Origin: an uncultured Blautia sp.
GTDB lineage: Bacteria; Bacillota; Clostridia; Lachnospirales; Lachnospiraceae
DNA length: 64,000 bases
NCBI GenBank assembly: GCA_945864225.1
Contig: CAMBAL010000005.1
Location: 1 to 64,000 of the forward strand
Reading direction: 5' to 3'
Both the position numbers and the translations under genes were made by a program. This document shows positions 43,790 to 52,801 of the stretch, piece after piece; positions within the stretch are counted from its first letter, which is position 1; each line of letters opens with the position of its first letter. Under the pieces are notes generated by a model. That model was not told where the DNA came from. It made no database searches and saw only the letters and a program-made list of their open reading frames with translations.

Positions 43790-44421
43790 GATATCTGACA
43801 TTTGCGCTCACGAAGGGCAGACTGGCCAATAAGACGATGGATATGCTGGAAAAAATCGGCATTACCTGTGAAGAAATGCGGGATAAAGATTCCAGAAAAC
43901 TGATTTTTGTCAATGAAGAGCTGAAACTGAAGTTCTTCCTGGCGAAAGGACCGGATGTACCGACTTATGTGGAATATGGTGCAGCGGATATCGGAGTTGT
44001 CGGCAAGGATACGATTCTGGAAGAAGGCCGTAAGCTGTATGAAGTTATGGACCTGGGATTTGGCGCATGCAAAATGTGTGTCTGTGGTCCGGAAAGTGCC
44101 AGAGAAGTTCTGGATAACAACCAGCTGATCCGTGTTGCCACGAAATATCCGAATATTGCCAAGGATTATTTTTACAATAAGAAACATCAGACTGTGGAGA
44201 TCATCAAATTAAACGGTTCCATTGAACTTGCCCCGATCGTAGGTCTGTCAGAAGTGATCGTGGATATTGTGGAAACAGGTTCCACCCTGCGGGAAAACGG
44301 TCTGAAGGTGCTGGAGGAAGTATGTCCTCTTTCTGCACGTATGGTAGTCAACCAGGTCAGCATGAAGATGGAAGACGAGCGGATCCGCAGGCTGATTCAG
44401 CAGCTTCGGGAGGTTGTTTAA
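43786..44421 (+). CDS. hisG: ATP phosphoribosyltransferase HisG (short form)
   Basis: A 211-residue enzyme for the first step of histidine synthesis (ATP + PRPP). It is the short form that needs HisZ, lacking the C-terminal regulatory domain. Features: [38 protein letters not shown], and the PRPP loop [18 protein letters not shown]. It overlaps hisZ (ATGA). Confidence 0.95.
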   Translation: MRYLTFALTKGRLANKTMDMLEKIGITCEEMRDKDSRKLIFVNEELKLKFFLAKGPDVPTYVEYGAADIGVVGKDTILEEGRKLYEVMDLGFGACKMCVCGPESAREVLDNNQLIRVATKYPNIAKDYFYNKKHQTVEIIKLNGSIELAPIVGLSEVIVDIVETGSTLRENGLKVLEEVCPLSARMVVNQVSMKMEDERIRRLIQQLREVV

Positions 44422-44487
44422 GCTGATTAGAATAGAACAGCATTAGAATAGAACAGTGTCAGAATATAGCAGAAGGGATTGAGACAG

Positions 44488-45789
44488 ATGCGTAAAGTTA
44501 CGCTTACAAAAGAAAGTACAAAAGGGATTCTGGAAAATCTTCTGAAAAGAAGCCCGAACAACTATGGGAAATTTGAAGCTGCTGTAGCAGAGATTCTTGC
44601 AAAAGTAAAGGAAGAGGGAGATGAAGCTCTTTTTTCCTATACGAAACAGTTTGACAAAGTGGAGATCACTGCAGAAAATATTCAGGTTACAGAGGAGGAA
44701 ATCCGGGAAGCATATGATCTGGTGGATCCTTCTTTGATCGATGTAATTCGCAAGGCGCTGGTAAATATCCGCAGCTATCACGAAAAACAGAAACAGAACA
44801 GCTGGTTCACCAGTGAATCCAATGGAACGATGCTTGGCCAGAAAGTAACACCCCTGGAAAAAGTCGGCGTGTATGTACCGGGAGGAAAAGCTGTGTATCC
44901 GTCTTCTGTTCTGATGAACGTGCTTCCTGCAAAGGTTGCAGGCGTTGATCAGATCGTGATGACCACTCCTCCGGGAAAAGATGGCAAAGTAAATCCGGCT
45001 ACTCTGGTTGCAGCAAAAGAGGCGGGTGCTGATGTGATCTACAAAGTCGGAGGAGCACAGGCCATTGCAGCCCTTGCATATGGAACAGGGAGCATCCCGA
45101 AAGTAGATAAGATTGTAGGCCCTGGAAATATCTTCGTGGCTCTTGCGAAAAAAGCGGTTTACGGACACGTAAGCATTGATTCCATTGCAGGACCCAGCGA
45201 GATTCTGGTTCTGGCTGATGAGACGGCGAATCCGCGATATGTTGCGGCAGACCTTCTTTCTCAGGCAGAACATGACGAGCTTGCATCCGCGATTCTGATC
45301 ACCACCAGTGAAGAACTGGCAGAAAAAGTGGATAAGGAAGTGCAGGGCTTTGTGGAAGTCCTTTCCCGTAAGGAAATCATACAGAAATCTCTGGATAATT
45401 TTGGCTACATCCTGATTGCGGAAAATATGGACGAAGCAATTGAAGCTGCCAATGCTATTGCATCGGAACATATGGAAATTGTGACGAAAAATCCGTTTGA
45501 GGTGATGATGAAAGTGCGCAATGCCGGTGCGATTTTCATCGGGGAATACAGTTCCGAGCCGCTGGGTGATTATTTTGCAGGACCGAACCACATTCTTCCA
45601 ACCAATGGAACTGCGAAATTCTTCTCCCCGCTTTCGGTAGATGACTTTGTAAAAAAATCCAGCATTATTTATTATTCCAGAGATGCGCTGAAAAAAATCC
45701 ACAAAGATATCGAACAGTTTGCTGCTTCTGAACAGCTGACCGCACATGCGAATTCTATTGCAGTCCGGTTTGAGAATGAGGAAGAGTAG
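44488..45789 (+). CDS. hisD: histidinol dehydrogenase
   Basis: A 433-residue zinc enzyme doing the last two oxidations to histidine. Conserved pieces: PLEKVGVYVPGGKAVYPSSVLMN, GGAQAIAALAYGTGSIPKVDKIVGPGN, DSIAGPSEILVLAD, QAEHDELASAILIT, and the late GPNHILPTNGTAKF. The ATG at 44488 gives the conserved start; three extra codons upstream are possible. It follows hisG by a 66-base gap with a short repeat (AGAATAGAACAG twice). Confidence 0.95.
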   Translation: MRKVTLTKESTKGILENLLKRSPNNYGKFEAAVAEILAKVKEEGDEALFSYTKQFDKVEITAENIQVTEEEIREAYDLVDPSLIDVIRKALVNIRSYHEKQKQNSWFTSESNGTMLGQKVTPLEKVGVYVPGGKAVYPSSVLMNVLPAKVAGVDQIVMTTPPGKDGKVNPATLVAAKEAGADVIYKVGGAQAIAALAYGTGSIPKVDKIVGPGNIFVALAKKAVYGHVSIDSIAGPSEILVLADETANPRYVAADLLSQAEHDELASAILITTSEELAEKVDKEVQGFVEVLSRKEIIQKSLDNFGYILIAENMDEAIEAANAIASEHMEIVTKNPFEVMMKVRNAGAIFIGEYSSEPLGDYFAGPNHILPTNGTAKFFSPLSVDDFVKKSSIIYYSRDALKKIHKDIEQFAASEQLTAHANSIAVRFENEEE

Positions 45790-45798
45790 GAGGAGTTT

Positions 45799-46389
45799 AT
45801 GGCACGGGAAGCATCGGTAGAACGGAATACAAAAGAAACAGAAATCAAGCTGAAGCTGGTTCTTGACGGAACCGGTTATTCGGATATTGAAACAGGAGTG
45901 GGATTTTTTGACCATATGCTGGACGGATTTACCAGACACGGACTGTTTGACCTTTGTGTCCGTGTGCATGGAGATCTGCATGTGGATGACCATCATACGA
46001 TCGAAGATACCGGAATCGTACTGGGAACGGCTATTAAGCAGGCAATCGGAGATAAAAAAGGCATCCGCCGTTACGGAAGTTGTATTTTGCCTATGGATGA
46101 ATCTCTGGTACTCTGTGCCGTAGACCTTTGCGGCCGGCCGTATTTTGCCTGGGATGCAGAGTTTACCAGTGATAAGATCGGAGATATGTCTTCAGAAATG
46201 GTGAAAGAATTTTTCTATGCCATTTCTTATGCCAGCGGTATGAACCTGCATATCAAAGTCCTTTCCGGAGGAAACAATCATCATGTGGCGGAAGCGATGT
46301 TCAAAAGCTTTGCCAAAGCCCTGGATCAGGCTGTTTCATATGATCCGCGAATTACAGACGTGCTCTCCACGAAGGGGAGTCTCGCATAA
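45799..46389 (+). CDS. hisB: imidazoleglycerol-phosphate dehydratase
   Basis: A 196-residue Mn-dependent dehydratase, single-function form. Metal ligands appear in DHMLDGFTRHG, DDHHTIEDTGIVLG, and GNNHHVAEAMFKSFAKAL. Length is the family norm. It lies nine bases after hisD and 12 bases before hisIE. Confidence 0.95.
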   Translation: MAREASVERNTKETEIKLKLVLDGTGYSDIETGVGFFDHMLDGFTRHGLFDLCVRVHGDLHVDDHHTIEDTGIVLGTAIKQAIGDKKGIRRYGSCILPMDESLVLCAVDLCGRPYFAWDAEFTSDKIGDMSSEMVKEFFYAISYASGMNLHIKVLSGGNNHHVAEAMFKSFAKALDQAVSYDPRITDVLSTKGSLA

Positions 46390-46401
46390 GGAGAAAAAAT
46401 T

Positions 46402-47685
46402 ATGACAAATAAATTAATGATTCCCTGTGTGTATCTGCAGAACGGCAAGGCAGTGACCGGGTTCGGTCAGAGAAATCTGTTCGGTGACGGGGATGTGGAG
46501 GCACTGGCAAAATTCTACAGTGATAACGGAGCGGATGAGCTTCTGGTTTTTGACTTTTCTTCCGGGGATGAAGAACACGAAAAAGCCATTGGAAAAATCA
46601 AAGAAATCTGTGCAGCATCAGAAATCCCGGTGATCGGTGCCGGCAACATCAAACGTATGGAGGATGTCAAAAAACTGATCTACGCCGGATGTGCCAAAAC
46701 TGTGCTGAATTTTTCCAAACAGGGAAATGTGGAACTTCTGGAAGAGGTATCCAAACGTTTTGGCAAAGATAAAATGATGGTAAGCATTTCTTCCGTGGAA
46801 GAATTTACGGATCATAAAGAACTGATCGAAAATTATGCAGGAGCTGTACTGGCGCTGGATGCTGTTCAGGATGCGATTGCCGGGGGTTCTTCCATTCCGG
46901 TCATTCTTCATACGGATGAGAGCGAAGAAAGCAGCCTTCTTTCCCTTCTTGGAAGCAATTCTGTCAGGGGATTAAGCGGCGCTTATGTAAGTGCGGCATC
47001 TACCGAGCTTCTTGGCTTTAAAGAAGTATGCCGGACAGCGGGGATTCCGGTCAATACATTTGAAAGCAGTATTCCATGGTCAGAATTCAAGCTGAACAGT
47101 GACGGTCTGATCCCTGTGGTGGTGCAGGATTACAAAACAGACGAAGTCCTGATGGTTGCCTATATGAATGAAGAGGCGTTCCGTACAACGCTGAAAAGCG
47201 GAAAAATGACTTACTGGAGCCGCAGCCGCCAGGAACTCTGGACCAAGGGGCTGACTTCCGGGCATGTCCAGTATGTCAAATCGCTGACGTTGGATTGCGA
47301 CAATGATACGATTCTGGCAAAAGTGGCACAGGTCGGTGCTGCGTGCCATACCGGCAGCAGAAGCTGTTTCTTCCAGCCGCTGATGAAAAAAGAATATGAT
47401 GATACGAATCCGCTGCGTGTGTTCCAGGATGTATATGATGTCATTCTGGACCGCAGGGAAAATCCGAAAGAAGGTTCTTACACCAACTATCTTTTTGATA
47501 AGGGAATTGATAAGATTCTGAAAAAAGTGGGAGAAGAATGTACCGAAATCGTGATTGCGGCCAAGAACCCGGATAAAGAAGAAATCAAATATGAGATTTC
47601 TGATTTCCTGTATCATGTCATGGTATTAATGGCAGAAAAGGGAGTGACCTGGGAAGATATTACCAGAGAGCTTGCAAGAAGATAG
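46402..47685 (+). CDS. hisIE: HisIE with N-terminal HisF-like pseudoenzyme domain
   Basis: A 427-residue fusion. Residues 1-215 resemble the HisA/HisF barrel ([53 protein letters not shown]), but the two catalytic Asp of HisF are gone: the N-terminal CLDV-DG strand reads CVYLQNG, and the later VAIDAK strand reads VSISSVE. Residues about 225-330 are HisI, phosphoribosyl-AMP cyclohydrolase, with zinc cysteines (CDND..., CHTGSRSCF). Residues about 340-427 are HisE, phosphoribosyl-ATP pyrophosphatase ([18 protein letters not shown] EExxE). True hisA, hisF, hisH and hisC are not in this cluster. Confidence 0.9.
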   Translation: MTNKLMIPCVYLQNGKAVTGFGQRNLFGDGDVEALAKFYSDNGADELLVFDFSSGDEEHEKAIGKIKEICAASEIPVIGAGNIKRMEDVKKLIYAGCAKTVLNFSKQGNVELLEEVSKRFGKDKMMVSISSVEEFTDHKELIENYAGAVLALDAVQDAIAGGSSIPVILHTDESEESSLLSLLGSNSVRGLSGAYVSAASTELLGFKEVCRTAGIPVNTFESSIPWSEFKLNSDGLIPVVVQDYKTDEVLMVAYMNEEAFRTTLKSGKMTYWSRSRQELWTKGLTSGHVQYVKSLTLDCDNDTILAKVAQVGAACHTGSRSCFFQPLMKKEYDDTNPLRVFQDVYDVILDRRENPKEGSYTNYLFDKGIDKILKKVGEECTEIVIAAKNPDKEEIKYEISDFLYHVMVLMAEKGVTWEDITRELARR

Positions 47686-47720
47686 CAGGAACATTCACAG
47701 TATAAGCAGGAGGTAATCTC

Positions 47721-48287
47721 ATGTGTGATACAATGACAGATAAGAATCGAATCTATGAAATTGCGGCAGAAGCAGGATTTGAAGATGCGGCAGTGATCAA
47801 TACGGAGGATCTGCAGTTTGTGCCGGAATTCCGTGTGCTGTGTGAAGAAAATGACTGCGGGAACTATGGAAAAAATTATGGCTGTCCGCCGGCATGCGGT
47901 ACGCCGCAGGAAATGCAGGGCAGAGTCATGCAGTATCGAAAGGCCGTTGTGTTTCAGTCAAAAACACCGGTAACGGATGTGATGGATCCGTCTTTGACCA
48001 AACCGATTAAGAAACGCCATATTCAGCAGACTCGTCGAGCTATGCAACAGATGGCGGAAGATGGAATGAAAATGGATGGTTTTGCTATTATGTGCGGACC
48101 ATGTAATTTCTGTGCTGTCTGTGCAATGGAAGAAAACAAACCGTGTCCTCATGAGGATATGCGCACGTCCTGTCTGTCCGCATACTGTATCAATGCCACA
48201 GAACTGGCGAAGCTCTGTAACATGGAGATGGAATGGGGCGGAACGATGGCATGCTTTTTCAGCCTGTATGTATTTGACAGAAAATAG
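47721..48287 (+). CDS. DUF2284 cysteine-rich metal-binding protein
   Basis: A 188-residue soluble protein of the DUF2284 family, predicted to bind metal or iron-sulfur. Cysteines are clustered: CGNYGKNYGCPPACGTP near residues 49-65, CGPCNFCAVCAMEENKPCPH near 128-147, and further ones to the end. Function is unknown; it lies 35 bases after hisIE but probably is no histidine enzyme. AGGAGG precedes the ATG at 47721; MTDK at 47733 is a second choice. Confidence 0.82.
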   Translation: MCDTMTDKNRIYEIAAEAGFEDAAVINTEDLQFVPEFRVLCEENDCGNYGKNYGCPPACGTPQEMQGRVMQYRKAVVFQSKTPVTDVMDPSLTKPIKKRHIQQTRRAMQQMAEDGMKMDGFAIMCGPCNFCAVCAMEENKPCPHEDMRTSCLSAYCINATELAKLCNMEMEWGGTMACFFSLYVFDRK

Positions 48288-48420
48288 AAGCAGTTACTCC
48301 CACAACGGAAATAAATGATTTATAGCAGTAATAATGCTACATGAACAGAAGAAAAGTTGTTAGTAAAAAAGTCAATAATAAGCATAGCAGTGAAAAAGAA
48401 ACATTATAGTTAAAAAAGTA

Positions 48421-48461
48421 AGAGACGATAACAGGAATCCTTCCGAGTCGTCTCTTTTTTT
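48421..48461 (+). terminator. terminator after the DUF2284 gene
   Basis: AGAGACGA and TCGTCTCT form a perfect eight-pair stem followed by seven T. The 130 bases between the gene stop and this hairpin show nothing else that I can support. Confidence 0.88.
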
Positions 48462-48521
48462 ATTGATCTGTGGTTTTGCATATACATACGGGAATCTTAT
48501 CATACAAAGCTTTATTTTATA

Positions 48522-48563
48522 TTGACAAAACTGTTATGACTGTATATACTGTACATATACAGT
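48522..48563 (+). promoter_or_regulatory. promoter and operator of the GntR-ABC operon
   Basis: TTGACA (48522-48527) and TATACT (48545-48550) are 17 bases apart. A perfect palindrome, ACTGTATAT (48539-48547) and ATATACAGT (48555-48563) with seven bases between, covers the -10. YtrA-type regulators bind such palindromes, so the downstream GntR protein probably represses its own operon here. Confidence 0.88.
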
Positions 48564-48583
48564 AAAACAAACGAGGTGATCAT

Positions 48584-48964
48584 GTGAACATCTTCATAGA
48601 CAATAAAAGTGGAGCTCCGATTTATGATCAGATCTACACCCAGATCAAAGCGCAGATCATCAACGGTACGCTTCAGGAGGACGAAGCGCTTCCCTCCATC
48701 CGCAGCTTGGCCAAGGATTTGCGGATCAGTGTGGTGACGACCAAACGTGCCTATGACGAACTGGAAAAAGAAGGATTTATCTATACAATAGCTGCCAAAG
48801 GATGCTTTGTAGCACCAAAAAATGTAGAGCTGCTGCGTGAAGAGAATCTTCGCAAAATCGAAGATTACATGGATAAAATCGTACAGCTTGCCGTTTCCTG
48901 CAATCTTGGCAGGGAGGAAGTCATAGAAATGTTTCGTTATATCATGGAGGACACGATGCAATGA
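48584..48964 (+). CDS. GntR family (YtrA subfamily) transcription regulator
   Basis: A 126-residue repressor. The winged helix covers about residues 10-75 (IYDQIYTQIKAQIINGTLQEDEALPSIRSLAKDLRISVVTTKRAYDELEKEGFI). The short C-terminal helical part is the dimer domain of the YtrA subfamily; there is no ligand domain. YtrA proteins control adjacent ABC transporters in answer to cell wall antibiotics or nutrients. Start is GTG at 48584 after GAGGTGAT. It overlaps the ATPase gene by four bases. Confidence 0.92.
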   Translation: MNIFIDNKSGAPIYDQIYTQIKAQIINGTLQEDEALPSIRSLAKDLRISVVTTKRAYDELEKEGFIYTIAAKGCFVAPKNVELLREENLRKIEDYMDKIVQLAVSCNLGREEVIEMFRYIMEDTMQ

Positions 48965-49803
48965 ATGCAATCGAAATCAAAAATCTGACAAAAACATACC
49001 CTGGTTTTTATCTGGATCATCTGAACCTGACTCTGCCGTCCGGGTGCATTATGGGACTGGTCGGTGAAAATGGCGCAGGCAAAACAACCACCATTAAACT
49101 GATTCTGGATATGATCCATAAAGATGATGGATTTATCAGTGTGATGGGGAAAGATCATCTGGAGAATATCCGTCTTTTGAAGGAGAATATTGGAGTTGTT
49201 CTGGATGAAGCGGGATTTCCGGAATGTCTGAATGCTGCAGAAGTGAATACAATCATGAAAAATACCTATCATAACTGGGACACAGCAGCTTTTGAGGATT
49301 ATCTCAGAAAATTATCCATTCCACGTGAGAAACAATTCAAAGAATTTTCCCGCGGAATGAAAATGAAGCTTTCTATTGCAGTGGCCATGTCGCATCATCC
49401 GAAGCTTCTGATTCTGGATGAAGCCACCAGCGGACTGGATCCGGTTGTGAGAAATGAAGTCATTGACATGTTCAATGAATTTACAAGAGATGAAAACCAT
49501 TCCATTCTGATGTCATCTCATATAGTCAGCGACCTGGAGAAAATCTGTGATTACATCGCTTTTCTACATAAGGGAAAACTGCTTCTCTGTGAGGAAAAGG
49601 ATATTCTTCTGGAAGAATATGGTGTGGTTCACTGTACCTGCGAACAGCTTCGGGAATTACCTCCTTCTGCAGTAAAAGGGAAAAAAGAGTCTGCGTATGG
49701 AGCGGAAGCAATCGTGAAACGCGATGCTGTACCTTCCGGCTGGACGCTCAGCCCGATTACTATCGAGGAATTGTTTGTGTTTATGATAAAGGAGGCAGAG
49801 TGA
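48961..49803 (+). CDS. ABC transporter ATP-binding protein
   Basis: A 280-residue ATPase. Walker A GENGAGKTT is near residues 36-44; the signature is the variant FSRGMKMKLSIA near 128; Walker B and D-loop LLILDEATSGLDP near 150. A C-terminal extension of about 70 residues follows the H-loop (SSHIVSDLEKI). It works with the permease in the next gene, probably an exporter or a stress-sensing unit of the YtrBC type. Confidence 0.92.
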   Translation: MNAIEIKNLTKTYPGFYLDHLNLTLPSGCIMGLVGENGAGKTTTIKLILDMIHKDDGFISVMGKDHLENIRLLKENIGVVLDEAGFPECLNAAEVNTIMKNTYHNWDTAAFEDYLRKLSIPREKQFKEFSRGMKMKLSIAVAMSHHPKLLILDEATSGLDPVVRNEVIDMFNEFTRDENHSILMSSHIVSDLEKICDYIAFLHKGKLLLCEEKDILLEEYGVVHCTCEQLRELPPSAVKGKKESAYGAEAIVKRDAVPSGWTLSPITIEELFVFMIKEAE

Positions 49804-49804
49804 T

Positions 49805-50443
49805 ATGAAGGGCTTGCTTTGGAAAGATTTTTACATGGCAATGAAATACTGCCGCATGAATATGCTGCTGATTTTTATTTTTGCAGCAGGTGCCGTATTC
49901 AGTGATAATCTGTTCCTGTTGTTTTACCCGATCATGATGGCAGGAGTGGTTCCCATCAGTCTGATCTCCTATGATGAGAAAAGCAAATGGAATGTCTATG
50001 CTGGAGTATTTCCTTATTCGAAGGAAGAACTGGTTTCTGTGAAATATATCATTGCGCTGTTGTTTCTCGCGTTTGGAACACTGGTAATCGGAATCGCCAT
50101 GCTGGTTAAAATGGGATTATCCGGGAATTATGACTGGAGATCCTACGGGATGCTGATGATCGTTATGCCAAGTGCCGGTCTGGTCAGTCCTTGTATCCTT
50201 CTTCCGTCTGTTTTTCGTCTTGGCGTTGAAAAAGGACGGGTGATCTATTATGCAGTGCTGATTTTGGTTGCATCACTTTTTGGAATCCTTGGATTTATGG
50301 AGGAAAATGCGGGAATAGCGGCAGCAGGAAATCTGTCGATAACAGGCATCGGGGCCGTTCTGGTATTGCTGCTGTTTGATGCAGTCATTCTGGCAGGATC
50401 ATGGATTCTGGCAGTTCGCATTTATAACAGAAAAGAAATCTGA
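49805..50443 (+). CDS. ABC-2 type permease
   Basis: A 212-residue membrane protein with six hydrophobic helices and the MKGLLWKDFYM amphipathic start typical of small ABC-2 permeases. It lies one base after the ATPase gene, with its RBS (AAGGAGG) inside it. The substrate is unknown. The operon ends in a strong terminator. Confidence 0.88.
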   Translation: MKGLLWKDFYMAMKYCRMNMLLIFIFAAGAVFSDNLFLLFYPIMMAGVVPISLISYDEKSKWNVYAGVFPYSKEELVSVKYIIALLFLAFGTLVIGIAMLVKMGLSGNYDWRSYGMLMIVMPSAGLVSPCILLPSVFRLGVEKGRVIYYAVLILVASLFGILGFMEENAGIAAAGNLSITGIGAVLVLLLFDAVILAGSWILAVRIYNRKEI

Positions 50444-50471
50444 TCAGTTATTTCATTTACGATGTGATAAT

Positions 50472-50513
50472 ACAGCCGGGAAGCTTCTTCAGAGAAGCTC
50501 TTCCGGCTGTTTT
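50472..50513 (+). terminator. terminator of the GntR-ABC operon
   Basis: ACAGCCGG...AAGCTTCT pairs with AGAGAAGCT...CCGGCTGT in a stem of about 17 pairs with small flaws, followed by TTTT. Confidence 0.85.
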
Positions 50514-50556
50514 CATGTATCACAGGAAAGCCCTCCGGGCAGGCTAGCATGAAAAC

Positions 50557-50577
50557 GGAATCTTAATGGAATCTTAA
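50557..50577 (+). promoter_or_regulatory. direct-repeat operator upstream of ktrB
   Basis: GGAATCTTAA occurs at 50557-50566 and 50568-50577, an exact 11-base period, the spacing of OmpR/PhoB-type response regulator half-sites. Downstream, CATTTTATG occurs twice (50583-50591, 50602-50610), and GATAAT at 50621-50626 is a possible -10. The KdpE-like regulator 4.4 kb downstream is the natural candidate to bind; that is inference. Confidence 0.6.
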
Positions 50578-50656
50578 CGCCGCATTTTATGCCCTAACAC
50601 ACATTTTATGGACAGGATGAGATAATAAAAACAAAAAACACTGAGGTTTTGTACAT

Positions 50657-51985
50657 ATGAAAGGGATAAAAAAGCACTTATCGTCTGCGCAGATCATTAT
50701 TCTCGGATTTGCGGCGGTGATCCTGATCGGAAGTCTGCTTCTGATGCTGCCTGTGTCCACGCAGGATGGAAAGGGAGCGATTTTCACAGATGCATTATTT
50801 ACCGCAACCTCCGCTGTATGTGTAACCGGTCTGGTGGTTCAGGATACGGCAACGTACTGGTCTGTTTTTGGACAGGCGGTGATTATTATTCTGATACAGA
50901 TTGGCGGTATGGGAGTTGTGACAATGGCTGTGGCAGTGACCATCTTTTCCGGAAGAAAAATCAGTCTGAAGCAGAGAAGTACGATGCAGGAAGCGATTTC
51001 CGCGCACAAAGTGGGAGGTATTGTCCGGCTGACCGGTTTTATTCTGAAAATGACAGTTTTCTTTGAACTGGCTGGTGCAGTGGTGATGGCACCGGTGTTC
51101 TGCAGGGAATTCGGAATTGCAAAGGGAATCTGGTATGGAGTTTTCCATTCGATTTCTGCATTCTGTAATGCCGGCTTTGATCTGATGGGATGCAGGACAC
51201 CATTTTCATCTTTGACGTCTTATTCCGGCCATCCGGTGATCAATATTACGATTATGGCTCTGATCATAATCGGCGGTATCGGTTTTGTCACATGGGATGA
51301 CATAAAAGTAAACAGACACCACCTGAAAAAATACCGGATGCAGAGCAAGGTCGTACTGGTAACGACGACATTTCTGATACTGATTCCAGCTCTGTATTTC
51401 TTCTTTCTGGAATTCTCGGAAGTGCCCATGGGAGAACGGATTTTGAATTCTCTGTTTCAGGCAGTTACACCTCGAACAGCCGGATTTAATACTGTGGATC
51501 TGACGCTGCTCAGTGAAACGGGTCTTGCCATTATCATTATTCTGATGCTGATTGGCGGTTCTCCTGGCTCGACGGCGGGCGGTATGAAAACGACAACATT
51601 TGCAGTGTTGATTTCTACATCGATTGCAGTATTCAGCAGAAAAGAGCACACCCAGTTTTTCAAAAGAAGAATTACAGAGGATACTGTACGGAATGCGGCT
51701 ACGATTCTCACTATGTATCTGACACTGTATCTGACAGGAGCTTTTGTGATCAGCCGGGTAGAAGGGCTTCCTCTGATGGCGTGTCTCTTTGAAACGGCTT
51801 CGGCAGTAGGCACTGTCGGACTCACTCTTGGAATTACAACACAGCTTGGACTAATTTCACAGGTGATTCTGATTATTCTGATGTATTTCGGAAGGGTGGG
51901 AGGACTGACTCTGGTATTTGCTGCTTTGTCGAAGCGAGTGGGGAATACTGCAAGATTTCCGCAGGAAAAAATGACAGTTGGATGA
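50657..51985 (+). CDS. ktrB: potassium channel subunit KtrB/TrkH
   Basis: A 442-residue K+ uptake protein with four pseudo-repeats of helix-pore loop-helix. Filter loops are seen as SAVCVTGLVV, SAFCNAGFDLMG, TPRTAGFNTVDL and ETASAVGTVGLTLG; the intramembrane gating loop GSPGSTAGGMKTTT is present. Size fits KtrB of Firmicutes. It is 43 bases before ktrA, its regulatory partner. Confidence 0.92.
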   Translation: MKGIKKHLSSAQIIILGFAAVILIGSLLLMLPVSTQDGKGAIFTDALFTATSAVCVTGLVVQDTATYWSVFGQAVIIILIQIGGMGVVTMAVAVTIFSGRKISLKQRSTMQEAISAHKVGGIVRLTGFILKMTVFFELAGAVVMAPVFCREFGIAKGIWYGVFHSISAFCNAGFDLMGCRTPFSSLTSYSGHPVINITIMALIIIGGIGFVTWDDIKVNRHHLKKYRMQSKVVLVTTTFLILIPALYFFFLEFSEVPMGERILNSLFQAVTPRTAGFNTVDLTLLSETGLAIIIILMLIGGSPGSTAGGMKTTTFAVLISTSIAVFSRKEHTQFFKRRITEDTVRNAATILTMYLTLYLTGAFVISRVEGLPLMACLFETASAVGTVGLTLGITTQLGLISQVILIILMYFGRVGGLTLVFAALSKRVGNTARFPQEKMTVG

Positions 51986-52028
51986 TATTTATTTTGCAGG
52001 ATAATACAACATAGCACAGGAGGAACTT

Positions 52029-52676
52029 ATGAAAACCGTATTATTGATTGGTCTTGGCCGGTTTGGCAGACATATTGCAATGAAACTAAATGAACTGAAT
52101 CATCAGATTATGGCAGTGGATGTAGATGAAGAGCGTGTCAATGCAGCCCTTCCCTTTGTGACTAATGCACAGATTGGAGACAGCACGAACGAAGAGTTTC
52201 TTTCCTCATTGGGAATCCGTAATTATGATGTGTGTATTGTAACAATCGGAGACAATTTTCAGAATTCGCTGGAGACAGCATGCCTTCTGAAAGATCTGGG
52301 AGCCAGAAAAGTCATCGCCAGAGCGTCTACCGGATTTCAGGAGAAATTTCTTCTGCGAAACGGAGCGGATGAAGTGGTTTATCCGGAAAAACAGCTTGCT
52401 TCCTGGACGGCGATCCGCTGTACCTCCAACGATATTCTGGATTATATTGAACTGGACGGGGATTATTCTATTTTTGAGATTGCAGTGCCGGATGAATGGT
52501 GCGGAAAATCGGTCATTCAGGTAGATATCCGCAAAAAATACGGCATCAATATTCTTGGCGTCAGAGAAGAGGGAAAACTGAATATGAATGTTACACCGGA
52601 CACGATTCTGACAAGAACCAAATCGATTCTTGTGCTGGGCCATCTGAAGGCAATCCAGAAGTGTTTTAAAATATAA
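52029..52676 (+). CDS. ktrA: potassium uptake regulatory subunit KtrA/TrkA
   Basis: A 215-residue RCK protein. The N-terminal Rossmann domain has GLGRFGRHIAMKLNEL and the acidic end MAVDVDEE which binds nucleotides (ATP/ADP, NAD); the C-terminal RCK_C domain (about 140-215) binds c-di-AMP or similar ligands in relatives. An octameric ring gates KtrB. AGGAGG precedes the ATG. Confidence 0.92.
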   Translation: MKTVLLIGLGRFGRHIAMKLNELNHQIMAVDVDEERVNAALPFVTNAQIGDSTNEEFLSSLGIRNYDVCIVTIGDNFQNSLETACLLKDLGARKVIARASTGFQEKFLLRNGADEVVYPEKQLASWTAIRCTSNDILDYIELDGDYSIFEIAVPDEWCGKSVIQVDIRKKYGINILGVREEGKLNMNVTPDTILTRTKSILVLGHLKAIQKCFKI

Positions 52677-52801
52677 TGCCAGAAAACTGTTTTAACATGA
52701 TGCTGCATAAACTGTTTTAACACCATGCAGGAAAGACTGCTCTGGTGATTCGTTTATCCGGAATACAGTGATAAAATAGTTACAAATAAGAAGGTGATTC
52801 T

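Noticed and set aside
44443..45996. Long minus-strand open frame over hisD
   Set aside because: It lies fully opposite conserved his genes, and its product is rich in Cys, Phe and His without any domain.
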